NCBI GenBank assembly: GCA_023053545.1 | Contig: JAKZAN010000007.1 | Coordinates: forward strand, 4,774,001 to 4,838,000 | Length of the DNA stretch: 64,000 nt | Source: Lepidurus packardi | Taxonomy: Eukaryota > Arthropoda > Branchiopoda > Notostraca > Triopsidae | Reading direction: 5' to 3' | Shown: positions 53,101-64,000 of the stretch, in pieces | Numbering within the stretch: position 1 is the first letter of the stretch | How the letters are laid out: every line of letters begins with the position of its first letter | Made by a program: the position numbers and the translations under genes | Notes under the pieces: generated by a model | What the model was told of the DNA's origin: nothing | Databases searched by the model: none | What the model saw: only the letters and a program-made list of their open reading frames with translations

Positions 53101-56100
53101 CGAAATGAAATGTATGTAAGGTCTGAGAACTTCTTACAGATATGTTGGTGATTCTTACACCACTTCTCCAGATAAGAGGCTGTAATAAAAGAGGCAAAAA
53201 AGCCCGATATACAGGAAGGGCGAGTTCCCAAAAAACATTCGAGAGACCAATAGTTATTATGAGAGAGAGGGTCAGTCACAGATGGTCTTAACTTTCCTGA
53301 CGCCCCACACTCCTTCCAATATAGACCCCCGTATATATAATAACTTTCGCCTCTGCAAGGCGCAACACTTGCCATCCTTATACTGTCTTTAGGCTTTTTT
53401 TCTTCTTTTTTCATTTCGCCTTGATCTAAGTAAGCTGAACCATCACCTGACATTGTTGCGGTGAGCGTAAGAGGAGCCGGCGTATATATACGCGATAACG
53501 ACTCGCGGAAGCTGCTGTGCTGGACCTAATCTGTCATTGCGCTCAAACAACATGTTTCGTAGCACTGGCTTTTCAAGGCTTGTTGCGGTGTTGAACACGT
53601 TAATAAGTACACGCTCAATGCAGATGTTGACTAGCAACAGCACGTTTGATTATCTTGGACGAGCTCCGTGAAAGGCTTCGGTCCCTAACTTCCTATGCTG
53701 CCTTTAGCTTGCAACGTGTACGCATTTCGTGTGATCTCTGCTAAGATGCACCCACCATTGCGCCGCAGCATGTATAACTTTTCTATCTGGGAAAATCTTG
53801 TATGTCTCTGAATCCATAATGCAAACGAGTGAAGGAGAGGTTGCGGATGAGCAAGAACATTATGCATGACAATGTATCCCCCCGTTCACCGTGACAAATG
53901 CGAAGACCCGTCATCACTCACTTGACCTGACACGAGCCAGACTTTGACCTGACTTGCCGCTCCCATACAAGACACACTGTGTGACATAAGAAAGGAAAAT
54001 AACCGGGAACATGGAAACAGACTCTCTTTCCGTAGAAGATTTCCGTAAAAGAACGAAGGCACGGTATATATAAGTATACACACAACAATCGAGAATGAAA
54101 GGGGTCAGAGCTAAATGTATGGCGTAAGATGAATGGGACTAGATTAGCAATTGCAATGCAACGACCTAATGTCCCATTCCTTCGCAAAGAAAATAACCTT
54201 TCGCGTGATGAAGTGGCTGATGTGGACACGGTCAACTGGACTAAAGAGAAAAGGCAGACGAATTTATTTTGTGTCATTCATTCAACGCGATGAAGGGACG
54301 CTTGCTAGGTTTTCGCTTTCGAAGGAAAATGAACAGGAAGTGGCTTCTCGCTTGCAACATACATGCTGTAGTTTGATATATGCAAATAATCTAGCACCTT
54401 GGAAAAGGGAAGCTTTTTAACCAAAGTAACCTCGAGCTACAAGAGATTAAGAGGTCGAGTTAAACGTTCTCAGTTGACGCACTTTCGCCAGGGATTGAAT
54501 GACTTGGGCAGTATTTTGTTTTCTTTTTGCCAACATGGTATAGCATTGTTGATAGCAACTGACATGCCCTTTGTACCGTGCAAATTTTTTCTTTAACCTG
54601 AACTTCGTGATGTGTGAATGGAAACTGGTTGCCGTTTAGCAACCTGAATAGGCGTTGCAAATTTGATATAACACGAAAATATTGGCTTTCAACTTGAATT
54701 CTATTGGACAAAGTCTGTTTCCTGGCATTTATCTTCTCTCTTTGCGCTTTCCTCCTTGCAGAATCTGTCTCGTGTTATTTTGCCAACTGCTCTGATTACC
54801 CAGCGACACACACACATACTGACACTGTTGCCATGTTATCTAAAGGATTCCGAAGCCGAGGCTAGAAGGTCACTTTCAATGTCCGTGATATCCTGATAGC
54901 CTCGTTAAGCATAGTGAAGTTCTTATAGCTTTACCAGACAATGGCGAAAGCAAATTATAGCTTTTAGCCTGATTCGAATTACGGGTATAACAAAAACCCC
55001 AGGATCGCTTAAGCATTCCTCTGCGTACTGCACAGGAGTGCACGTGGCCCTGTTGGGACGAGGCAAGAAAGCTTAAAGATCGGAGCGCCTTCGCCTTCAC
55101 TGTATGATCTTAAATGCATTAATTTGGCGACTAAGAATGACAATAGCTCTATCGATTGGCAATCGTGTTCCTGCCTTATCCCCCTCATCTACCCGAGGAA
55201 TAGTCACGGCTCTTTATCGCAATCATCGCAGCCTTAGGGGGTACCATGTTAAGGGCGCCGGAATAGAACTTCAGGTCCTGCTCTGGGTGCGCCTAATTCT
55301 TTACTACTACTACACAAACACACACACACACGTACTTGCAAAACACAAGAACAGAAATAGGAACGTAAAAGGCAGTTTTAGAAGTAGTTAGAAGAAACCT
55401 TTGATGTGACTGCCAATAGAGCAATCGCAATAATTGGTGAAAAGCCCACAGCTTAATGAAAGGTGCATTGTTTCGGACTTTCTCCCTTCAGGTGAGCTAA
55501 TTTACTAGGAAATCATCTATTTCGTAAATTTCGAATAAGTAATCAATTTGCGCACTTTCCACGAGTTTATTCATAACCATATTTATTCGATACAAGCAGA
55601 ACAATATTTGGTATATAAGGTTAGGGGGCCAACACGTTGATTGTACGGCAGCAGAAATTCGAAATTTAATGCTTTCAACTTCTGGGATCCACGAGTCCAA
55701 TCCTGCATTGGTGGTTACAGTTGGGAGGGGAGGGGAGGATTTGAATCTATCACAGGTCTACTCCTTTTAACCCCTACAAAACGAGCTTAACTTGATGGGA
55801 GCAAAGTTTCTGATTGCGTGCTGCTACTTTTCTTTTGCTTACTAGGAGGTTGGAATGTATGCAATTTAAAACCAAAGAGGTAAAAAACAGTAGATTTATT
55901 TTTCTCTGTTGTCGATGAGCGACGAAAGCAGTTGGGCAAGAGGAAGAGTGAGGGAGGGGAAGGAAGGTGGGTAAACAAATGTTTTCCCTCTTGCGTGGCA
56001 TATACCCCAATTAGCAGCCCATGGTTTATGATTTTCTTATGGCTGATATCACAGAACTTAAATTAAATTATTGCTACGTGAACCCAAGTAATGAAAATGT

Positions 56101-56984
56101 GCACATGGGACGAGCATTGTCAGGTGCGTTGCCATTCTTATGTAGGTAATATACAAAGGGAGGGGTTCATGAAAAATAGCAAGTAAAAGAAGGTGTAAAG
56201 GTGGGAAGCCAAAACCGTAAAATTTTACTAACCATTTCCTACAGTGGAAACAAACGAAACATGTATTCCGCATAACCTCTCATTTCTAAGCGAATTGTGT
56301 TGCACACTGATGCCTTAAAAAATTCTTATTTTTCCCCGATTTTCTGCCTCGATTTTGATAGGAAAGTAGATATAATAGATGCAATAAGGGCAGTGAAAGG
56401 GAAATGTACAAGGGGAGTTGTTTTGGCAAGTAGAACGTTACCAAAGCTGACGATGCATTATGTCTTGATTTTATGTAAAATTACCTAGAAAATAACGATG
56501 AGTATCAATTCTTGCACAGTAACAGTAAAGAGAGAGAGAGAGGGCTAATTTACGCGACGAAAAAGCGATAACTTTTGATCGTGGAACGCAGGCTTTATGC
56601 AGTGGCTAAATTCTCCTACCCTCTCCCTGTCTGGGACTTGAAACCTTTTCCTCACACCCCTTAACACAATTCTAACCCCCTAACTTTGCTGACCCTCACA
56701 CACGTCCCGGAATACCAATCGCACAAACTTTTTCGTGTTTTATCTTTTTTTCTGGAGATTGCCTATATAAGCCCGTTAGATTTCTGTCCTGATCCCCGAA
56801 AATCTTAGCTGGTACAAGTGAAATGGAGGAAAAATCCAGTTCCGTGAAGCATAATGTCCGTATCCTGGTGACTTGAACGTCCAGAAAGAACAATTTCTTG
56901 CCTCGAGTCCAACATTCCCAATCAAACCGAGTTAAATATTTCTTTGACTACCCACGGCAGAAATCCAAGAAGCAAAAGCGATGT
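47183..56984. other. Gene-poor spacer, about 9.8 kb
   Basis: It lies between WDR12 and the 3' end of the Maf gene. No gene with a recognised product was found. It contains scattered pyrimidine tracts, a short CA repeat near 55315, a GA repeat near 56529-56541, and a possible micro-exon at 49781-49837. Spacers beside Maf-type regulators often carry enhancers, which the sequence alone cannot show. Confidence 0.4.
49781..49837 (-). CDS. Possible 57-nt micro-exon of an unknown gene
   Basis: A pyrimidine-poor but usable acceptor (CGTTTGCAG) and a good donor (G|GTGAGG) bracket 57 nt. In one phase they read VFYRSTDFMELMPGVDMAG with no stop; the length is a multiple of three. I recognise no family. 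About 150 nt further along the minus strand, an ATG-started 38-codon frame contains NNNNNGNGGVISGNQGFF. Together they may be exons of a gene with long introns, or chance. Confidence 0.2.
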
Positions 56985-58698
56985 CTAGCAGTGCGGTCTG
57001 CTCCCAGTATTGCGTGTGCTTCTTTGTAAAGCTTCGCATTGTTGCTTGTAAGCGTCTCTCTCCTGGGTAAGGCGGCCTACTTCGTTCCTCAGACGTTGTA
57101 ATTCGGATTGGAGTCCGCGATTCGTCGTTTCGAGTTCGTGGCGTTGCTGTAAGCGTTTAGATCGACAATTTTGGGCATAACCACGGTTTTTAAGCGTTCG
57201 TCGTTTCTGCTTCAGACGCACTACTTCTTCTCGCGGAAATCCATGTAGGCGCTTGTTTAGTTCACGTACCGATAATGAAATTAAATGATCGTCTTCCAAA
57301 AGGTCCAAACTGCTTGCACCCAATGGTACTGTGTTAGACATGCCGTCACGATCGCCATTCTGAAAAGAAATTTTAAAAAAATCTGGGTGTTGGTGTCAAA
57401 TTGGACCGGTTTGTAAATATTTAGCCTTTTCCAGTGCATATACGATATTTACTTATATACACATCCGTATATCAGAAAGCGTGCCGTTTATTGTGTGTTG
57501 TTTTTTGTCGGGTTATTTATATTTACCTGCAGGTGGTGGCAATCAGGTGAATAATCACGTCTAGATGAGCCTGGAGGACCCCACGATTCCAAGGGGGATT
57601 CGCTGCCTTGTGGCCGCAAATCCAATGGCTCTTGGATGGTACCATTGCTGCCATTGACAAGCAGAGGATGGCTGTGGGAATGTACGTGCGAATGTCCATG
57701 TCCTATGTGTCCATGACCAGGAGGATGGTAGCGTAGTCCTGCGCCAGCCCATATTAGATCATCCATCGGGCCTTGTGGTGAACCCATGGAAACTTTTTTT
57801 TTTTTAAAAAAATGCGAAAAAGCATTAAGATGTCGTTAATTTTTTAGGCTCAAGAATGCGTTAAACTTGTAGCCTCCGAAACGAAAATCTGGAGAAAAGG
57901 CTGACCGAACCAGAGCCCAACTTTTGACTAATGAAGTTTGAGAGCGAACTGTCTATAATTAAAACTGTTTTTGGCAGACCCGTCTAAATATGCGAAAAAG
58001 TCCTCTGTCCTTAGCTATACAAAGCAGTTTGGCTACTTGTCAAACACATGTCTTTCTTTCGTTTCATCCGTCGTTTTGGAAGAACTTTGAAAGAAGATTT
58101 TATAGAGCGATGCGAGTATGAAAGGGGTTTCGAGTTTTTTTGAAAGTGTTGACGTGTTCTTACCTGTCATTTTGGGTGGGTGTTCCAAATAGTGTTGTTG
58201 GCTTTGCATGTGCGGGGGATGCTGATTATGATGGTGGGGATGCTGGTGGCTATGGTGATGATGGGATTGATAAGGTGATGAAGGTGATAACACGCAAGAG
58301 GGTCCCGGTGGAGTATCAGGTGGAGTGGCAGGAGCCGCAGCATTATGGGAAACATTGGCACAAGCTTTGCTGCTGCTCTCAGCCGGCACATGGCTTGCGA
58401 AGAGGTGCAAAGTTGGGGCTGTCCCAGCACCCGATGGCTGAACGTCTGGGTTCACTGAATGCACTGATTCCATGTTACTGGCCACATTGCTTAGAGGTGA
58501 GATAAGTCCGGCTGCCGCGGCAGCTGCTGCTGCTGCTACGGCCGCAGCGGCAGCAGCAGCTTGTTGCTGGTGTTGCTGCTGCTGGTGCAGCAATCTTTGC
58601 CGCTGTTCCATTTCGCGTTTCACCACTTCTTCCAAATGTTCCAAGTCGAAATCGCTCACGTACTCGTCCGCCATTCCACCTGTACTCTCACTCTCCAT
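56985..58698 (-). CDS. tj: Large Maf bZIP transcription factor (traffic jam type)
   Basis: Three exons in transcription order: 58698-58164, 57792-57527, 57359-56985; phases close, 391 residues from the ATG at 58698 (a second ATG at 58674 starts [16 protein letters not shown]). That acidic [16 protein letters not shown] is the Maf minimal activation domain. Exon 1 also carries a Gln run, a long Ala run and PPDTPPGPS; His-rich stretches occur in exons 1 and 2. Exon 3 has the Maf extended homology region ([19 protein letters not shown], about residues 296-314), then the basic region with [17 protein letters not shown] (320-336) and a leucine zipper to about residue 375. Large Mafs bind MARE sites as dimers; the fly orthologue traffic jam acts in gonadal somatic cells and neurons. 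The reading frame is open upstream of the chosen ATG, so the N-terminus could be longer. The exon 2 acceptor is preceded by 12 A residues, which is unusual. Confidence 0.93.
57793..58163 (-). other. Intron 1 of the Maf gene
   Basis: 371 nt, donor ACAG|GTAAGA, acceptor AAAAG|TTTCC. It keeps phase (G + TT = Val). Nothing else was recognised. Confidence 0.6.
58506..58593. repeat. GCN/CAG trinucleotide tract inside Maf exon 1
   Basis: An imperfect trinucleotide tract encodes Gln and Ala runs of the Maf protein, with about 19 Ala residues broken by one Val. Such tracts vary in length between alleles. Confidence 0.8.
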
Positions 58699-60170
58699 TG
58701 GTTGATCTTCCAAGCCAAGTCGTTCTTTGGAAACACAGTTTCCTTCCTTACTTACACACTCACGATGTAAGTTGATGCGCAAAACGCATTTGAGGGGATT
58801 CGAATTGCAAGTTACTGTTACAGTTTGTTTTTGCTTTTTTTTAACTGAATTCCGTTACCCGGATCCGTAAAGAAATGTTCAAGTTGTGCTATAGGTGACT
58901 TTGAAAACTTGTGCTATGGAATGTGTCGCAGGGACAGTGTACAAGTCTATCAGATTCCGTGACTGGACTCTGGCACGGAACAGAATCTAGTGTAATGGTG
59001 TTAGAGCTGAGGAGTCTGTGCAGCGGAAGCCGCTCACGCTCACGCAGATGAGCGTGAATCCTACCATGTGCGATTTGCTGGGTCCAAACGAGGATTGGTG
59101 CTCGTGCGGTCCTGCGCCAACATTGATGAACGGAAAAGGCGGGGTCTGACCTGACATAAAAGACAATCAGGAGTCCAATTAATGAGTAACTTTCTGATAA
59201 GCCAGGACAAAAGGGGACTTTTTGGGTAACAATGCTCTCGTTTTTAAGAATGTTCCTCCTGTAAAATGGCATCTTTAATTTTTGAAGCTATTATTAAAAT
59301 TTCTCGGGCTTTAAGTATCTTGTATAGCATCTTATAATTCATGGTCAGAATAAAGGATTTGTCTAAGTATCCGACTTGCTATATAACACAACGTTTATGT
59401 TATTTTATTGGCAAGTACCCCCTTACTATGCGGAGGCCTGCGCGTGCTTTCCTGCTTTTCTATATTTATATGTAAAATGACGTCTTCGGTTTACGTCAAT
59501 GAGGCCTGCTGCATTAGAAGTCAAAGGCGAAGCGCCAAGCTGCAAGCAGGTGAATTGGAACCGAGAAGGCGCTCTCGCTGCTCTATATTCCCCTCAAACT
59601 TAATGCCATGTATGCCAAGATTGGCTCCCTGCCAAGCATTTCTTAATTGCTTGACTGAGAAGCGCTGCAGCACTTTCTTGACCTAATAATGTCCACGGAC
59701 AAGGTCGTAAGCACAAATAATAAAACGTGCACCAACACATTTTTATTGGAGATGAGTTGAAATAGTTCATAGTTAGTTAGTTAGTTCGTTCATAAGCATT
59801 GGACTTTAGCCCGACTTGAGCGATCTATTGCAAAAATAAGAGCGATAAGAAAACATGGTCTTTTCAGGGAATACCAAAGTAGAGAACTAGCGCCATTTTT
59901 ATTTTATTTTTTGGCGTGCATTTGAGTCGTGGCAGTGGGAGTACTTTTTTGTACCAGCCCGAAGGATGAATTGGTCAATTGAGTCCAGTAAAACTGGAAC
60001 TTATCTGGGGTGGTTTAGAAGGAAACTGGGCAGGGATAAAAAGGTCAGGTGGAGGGGGATGAGCAGCAATCTCAGGTCGAACGTTCGACGAGTCCCTTGG
60101 CATCACTAGGACATCACCGACGTTTCCAAGATCCCGAACGGACGCTAACGACGCCCATCAGGCTAATCGT
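58699..60170. other. Divergent spacer between Maf and the 79-residue gene
   Basis: About 1.5 kb. It should contain the Maf promoter and 5' UTR on the minus strand and the promoter of the small gene on the plus strand. A short AGTT tandem run lies at 59771-59786. No ORF with recognisable content. Confidence 0.4.
60035..60043 (+). promoter_or_regulatory. TATA-like element before the 79-residue gene
   Basis: GATAAAAAG, 136 nt upstream of the ATG at 60171. A start site about 30 nt later would give a leader of roughly 100 nt. Confidence 0.35.
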
Positions 60171-60478
60171 ATGGCGTCCATGCTAGGACCTGATGTGACC
60201 CAGGGCGAGCATTTCTTAGCACAGGCAGCCCTTTCCGAAAGTGCCCGACGATTCGGGAACCAATCGGTTCCCCCCAGCAACACCTTCTGCACCGATACTC
60301 CACAAGAGTCCAGTGGAATGATTTTTGGCTACAGAAATCTATACAACGGCCTATCGTAAGTCTTTATTGCACAAACATAACACCTCGTTCTATGCGTACT
60401 TTATGTTTGAGAAAACCTTTTAGGGTTGTGGCTAGGGATTACTTCCAAAAGGAGGAAAAAGAGGGAAAGAAAAAATGA
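60171..60478 (+). CDS. Two-exon gene for an unrecognised 79-residue protein
   Basis: Exon 1 60171-60355 starts at an ATG (MASMLGPDVTQGEHFLAQAA) and ends at a strong donor (TC|GTAAGT). The 68-nt intron ends in CCTTTTAG. Exon 2 60424-60478 continues in phase (TC + G = Ser) with VVARDYFQKEEKEGKKK and a TGA. The intron length matches the neighbouring genes. The protein has no signal peptide or membrane helix. The middle is polar (SVPPSNTFCTDTPQES), followed by an aromatic GYRNLYNGLS, and the C-terminus is strongly charged. I do not recognise the family. A TATA-like element lies upstream. The splice structure and composition make coding likely; function is unknown. Confidence 0.55.
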
Positions 60479-63400
60479 ACTGGAAAACGAGCTGGAAAAA
60501 GCAATTCAATAGAGATTTTGTTTTTTTGTTCCATATTATTGACTGTGCCTTAATCCTCGCCTAGTTGTGGTCTTAATTTATTTGCCTGAAAGCTTAGCGA
60601 CACCCAATAAGCTAATCAACACGAAATGAGGTACTATGCAATGGTACTCTAAATCTATAGCCCATGGTATTCAAACAGTCAAACCCTTCTTTCTGTTGAC
60701 AATGTGTGGTTTTCACTGTCCTTGTGTGTGTTCCTCATATGCGGTCTTTGGTGTAATAATGGAACGTATTTGATGCCACTTTTTTGTATTTAATTTATTT
60801 TTAAGGCAGTGAGCTAAGTTTAAAAGAAGTTTGAAATTGTTGGCACCAGAGCCAAGTTTTGCCCCGACATGAAAACAAGTGGACGAGGATACAAGACAAG
60901 GTTGATAGCTACATCCCAACACCTCGTATGTTCCCTCCACCCCCCCCCCCCCCCACTCTCCCGATACCGACGTACGTTTTTCTCCCTGTAGCATCGCTTT
61001 TATTTTGGTGGCAGGAATTCAGGGTTGAGAAAGTCGCTTGGTGTAGCTGCCATGCAGCATCCCGACCCCCCCCCCCCCATCGTAGCCATTAGGCTTCTGA
61101 TGCGATTGAGCGTCGGGACCTAACCAAGTGAGGCCGGCGATTAGCGACGCTCCGGCGCCGCTCAGCCTCTGCTAATCGCTCTGATTAAGTGCAACACCCT
61201 CCCTTTACTCTCTCTATACCCCGAGCTCCCCCCTTTGATAGTCAATCTCGCCCTCCTTTGGATGCTTTGGATATACGGGTAACCTGCAACTTGTCTTAGA
61301 CACTATGGGACCTAATTACATTGTTACTCTCCCTTAGATGATGGTTGAAGCAAGCTTCTTCTCCAACCCCACCCTCTTTTGATTGCCAAGTGCGAAAAGC
61401 GACAAGATAGAAGATCGCTGTCAAAAACGGTTAAACTCAAAGATTTGCTTTTGGGTACCTCGACTAACATTTCGCATCATACGTAGTAGCAGCTTCGATG
61501 TATTTTCGTGGCAACAATCTTTCTTTTTTTCAAAAAAAAAAGAGAAAAATAGTGGATCGAAGGAAAAGAAAAAAATAATTTATACCCCAAGAAGCTACCA
61601 CTAATCGCGTCTCACACGCTACTGCTTTAAACCTCTCCCCCTTTTTGCCAGGACGTGCCCTTGTCGCCCTTGGGTCTATTTTTCCGCGTTCATGCTATCA
61701 TCGCCAATGCGGAGTATTCTATAGGAAAGTGAATAGTCCATGGAACGGTTAGATAGCTTTCTAATATTAACCGTCAGTAAAAGGAGGGATCCCACCTACC
61801 TTTGGACATGTATAGAGCTCGACGCTCGTTAAGAAAGACATATGTCAGGCTGGGAATAATGAGTGTCACGTGTCACTTGCAAAATATTTGACGCCAAATG
61901 GTAACTGGCCAGGGGAGAAATAAGGTTTAGGGACTCCAAATCCTTTTGGGCTGAAGTAGATGGGATTGAGAAACCTGTACAGTTGATTAATCGAGAAAGA
62001 GGATCTAATGGATATGAAGCATGAGATGAAACTCAGTGCATCACTGGATGAAACGCTTTCGTGTCGTTGAAGTTATAAGGTGTATTGCGAGCTCCAAGTT
62101 TGCATGGCTGAATTTGATATCATTTTGCAATCTTTTATCGGTTTAAAAATGAAGTGGGGGGAGCTTTACGAAGCTGTTCACAAGAAGACTTTTTGTGTGA
62201 AACTTCATGGACAAAGTCATGTATGAGTCAAAGAGTTTATCTCCAGTCCAAAACACCGCTCCAGACGTAATTATGGACTTTGATCTTGTATCTTGAAGAT
62301 AGAAGTTGTACGAAGAGAGAGTGGGTGGGAGGGAACACGTTCTAGACTGCCTGTCTTTGGAGGACGAGAAGTGCAACAAAAGTGCATAGTTTTTTATTCG
62401 TTTCGGGGGTCCGTGTGCTCCTTTTGACTAAAAGAAAAGAAAATGAAAACTCTGCTTTTGAGTTTTTCGTAGCACGACCCTCGCTCTATCCCACGTCAAA
62501 TGGTGGTTCCGGTGTTCACCCCCTGTTTTTCGCATGGCCGCCTCTGAAACTTGACCAATTGACCACCGGAAGGATATAAGGCGACTTAGGGACACGCTTT
62601 CCAAATCCTGTTCTCTATATCTCAACGTGCTCTTGACTTTACGCGTTAAGGCTTCTATTTATCTCGGTACACCGCCTTGTAATAGAATTGCTAAATTGAA
62701 TATGGCTAACTTTTAAAGCGATGAGGGGGAGTATAAAGTCTGCGTCTCGCTCTCCCTTTGCTTGAAAAAGGGCCCTTTACATCCCGAGACCCGAAAATGT
62801 AGCTTATGATGATCTGAAGAGGCTCTCTGATATTTTACTTCCATGGATTGCTTATAAGTGTGGTGGTGACACTTGGAAAGCTCTTGTCTAAATATGATCC
62901 TTCGTTGTGCTAAGCAACGGATTTCGCAACCTTCAAAAGTAAACATCGATGTCGCAGAGGTTGCACGTGTATGGTTACATACCCGAAGACCTTTCTCGAA
63001 TTATCGCGAAGTTTAATTTATCAGCAAAAACGACGATAAAAGACAATACGAGTAATACTTAAACTTAAAACCTTAGATGATAAAGGTGTCGAGACGATAG
63101 CCAGATAAAATTCGCCAGTTTTATCTGTTATGACATTGTCTCGTTCTCGCAAGGAGTGTTAATACAGATTTTACAAATTCGGATTGCCGCCCTGGATTTA
63201 AGTCCATCGACATAAGACTGAGCGTATTAAGACTGAGCGTTCTACACACCATCTGGTGGAGAATATTTCAATCTCATGCCCAAACGCTGGATAAGTTGTT
63301 TTGAAGAGAAGGCAATCTAAATTATTGGTGAAAAGAAGACGAATTCATCTTTAGCCGCCCTATTTTGCACTAAGTAAAGAAAATAGTCTTTGAAAAATTT

Positions 63401-63523
63401 GGTAATTGACAGCTTGAAAAAGAAAAAATACGGTAAATCTATGCCATTTGCGTTTTTATTGTAACATAAAGGGGAAACGAAACCATTACATATTTGCGCA
63501 ATTGTGTTACTGGTAGAGCAACT
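60479..63523. other. Spacer before mitofusin
   Basis: 3 kb with no convincing gene. It contains two C runs (60940-60954 and 61066-61078) and A/T-rich tracts, for example near 61531-61580. The region just before 63524 should contain the mitofusin promoter and 5' UTR; no TATA box was assigned. Confidence 0.4.
60940..61078. repeat. Two poly-C runs, 15 and 13 nt
   Basis: Uninterrupted C runs at 60940-60954 and 61066-61078. On the minus strand they are G runs that could take part in quadruplex structures. Confidence 0.8.
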
Positions 63524-64000
63524 ATGGCTGGAAGTTTGATGAGATCATCTTCAGTGGCCGTTTCGACTCCAAATTCTGGAGGTCTAGAATCTCTATTAAG
63601 AGTGCAGCGTGACAGCCCCAGCTTACACTCTCCTTTGCAAATCTTTGGGAAAGCCAAGAAAGGAATCAATGACGTCTTTGGCGAGATTGAAGGTTTTGTA
63701 ATCCACACTTCAAAGTTTCTGCAAGGTAGTAGCTAGTTTTTAACTTTAGAATAGAAGAAAAGTAATTTTAATTCTTGCATTTACAATAGGCTTGCCCCAT
63801 GATGCTCAGTTGGTCCATTCGGATGAAAAGTTAGCAGTTGAGGGCTATAACGACAAAGTCCGAGGAATTCGTGAGGTTTTAGCACGTGACCACATGAAAG
63901 TAGCTTTCTTTGGCAGAACAAGCAATGGAAAAAGTTCGGTTATCAATGCCATGTTAAGAGAAAAAATTCTTCCCAGTGGCATTGGTCATACAACAAATTG
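63524..64000 (+). CDS. Marf: Mitofusin (Marf), N-terminal part, cut by window end
   Basis: Exon 1 63524-63725 and exon 2 63790 to beyond 64000, joined in phase (G + GC = Gly); 137 residues are visible. The ATG gives [20 protein letters not shown], then [20 protein letters not shown], which matches the start of the mitofusin helical bundle. The GTPase P-loop GRTSNGKS lies at residues 109-116, followed by SSVINAML and [10 protein letters not shown], all mitofusin-specific. Mitofusins are outer-membrane dynamin-like GTPases that tether and fuse mitochondria; the full proteins are about 750-800 residues. An in-frame upstream codon allows a longer reading frame, but this ATG is the first one in that frame. 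Mitofusin interacts with SLC25A46, whose gene also lies in this window. Confidence 0.96.

Noticed and set aside
58140-58705. Plus-strand frames of 121 and 77 codons with an Ala run
   Set aside because: They are antisense shadows of Maf exon 1, produced by its trinucleotide tract and His-rich segment.

Overview
The window is nuclear DNA of an animal, most likely an arthropod and probably a small crustacean such as Daphnia. The genes are split into many short exons with GT-AG introns, often only 50-130 nt long. The proteins are ordinary metazoan housekeeping and developmental proteins. Long AT-rich spacers separate gene clusters. No tRNA, rRNA, CRISPR array or prokaryotic feature was seen. The Daphnia assignment is an inference from gene style, not from a marker sequence.

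Layout, left to right. (1) 442-9788, minus: a Dbl-family RhoGEF-type gene with a SEC14/CRAL-TRIO-like region and spectrin-like repeats (puratrophin-1/PLEKHG4 type), open at both ends. (2) 9789-24885: about 15 kb with no convincing host gene. It holds a deleted pogo/Tigger DNA transposon and one small TATA-associated ORF. (3) 24886-26722, minus: SLC25A46, with two possible C-termini. (4) 26723-28062: divergent spacer with a degenerate CTAG-rich minisatellite. (5) 28063-29470, plus: eIF3i. (6) 29875-36458, minus: SCYL2, a 14-exon pseudokinase gene convergent with eIF3i. (7) 36459-41754: decayed WSC-like exons, a small heat-shock protein locus with a broken frame, and a short inverted-repeat MITE. 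(8) 41755-47115, plus: DDX23 then WDR12, both complete. (9) 47116-56984: a 10 kb gene-poor stretch with one possible 57-nt micro-exon. (10) 56985-58698, minus: a large Maf bZIP factor (traffic jam type). (11) 60171-60478, plus: a two-exon gene for a 79-residue protein I do not recognise. (12) 63524 to the right edge, plus: the N-terminus of mitofusin, cut by the window end.

Functionally the window mixes core machinery (translation initiation, splicing, ribosome biogenesis), trafficking and signalling (SCYL2, RhoGEF), mitochondrial dynamics (SLC25A46 and mitofusin, about 37 kb apart) and one developmental regulator (Maf). Exon joins were checked by reading phase across every junction. For SLC25A46, eIF3i, SCYL2, DDX23, WDR12, Maf and the mitofusin fragment all phases close without forcing. 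No retrovirus-like or Polinton-like element was recognised.
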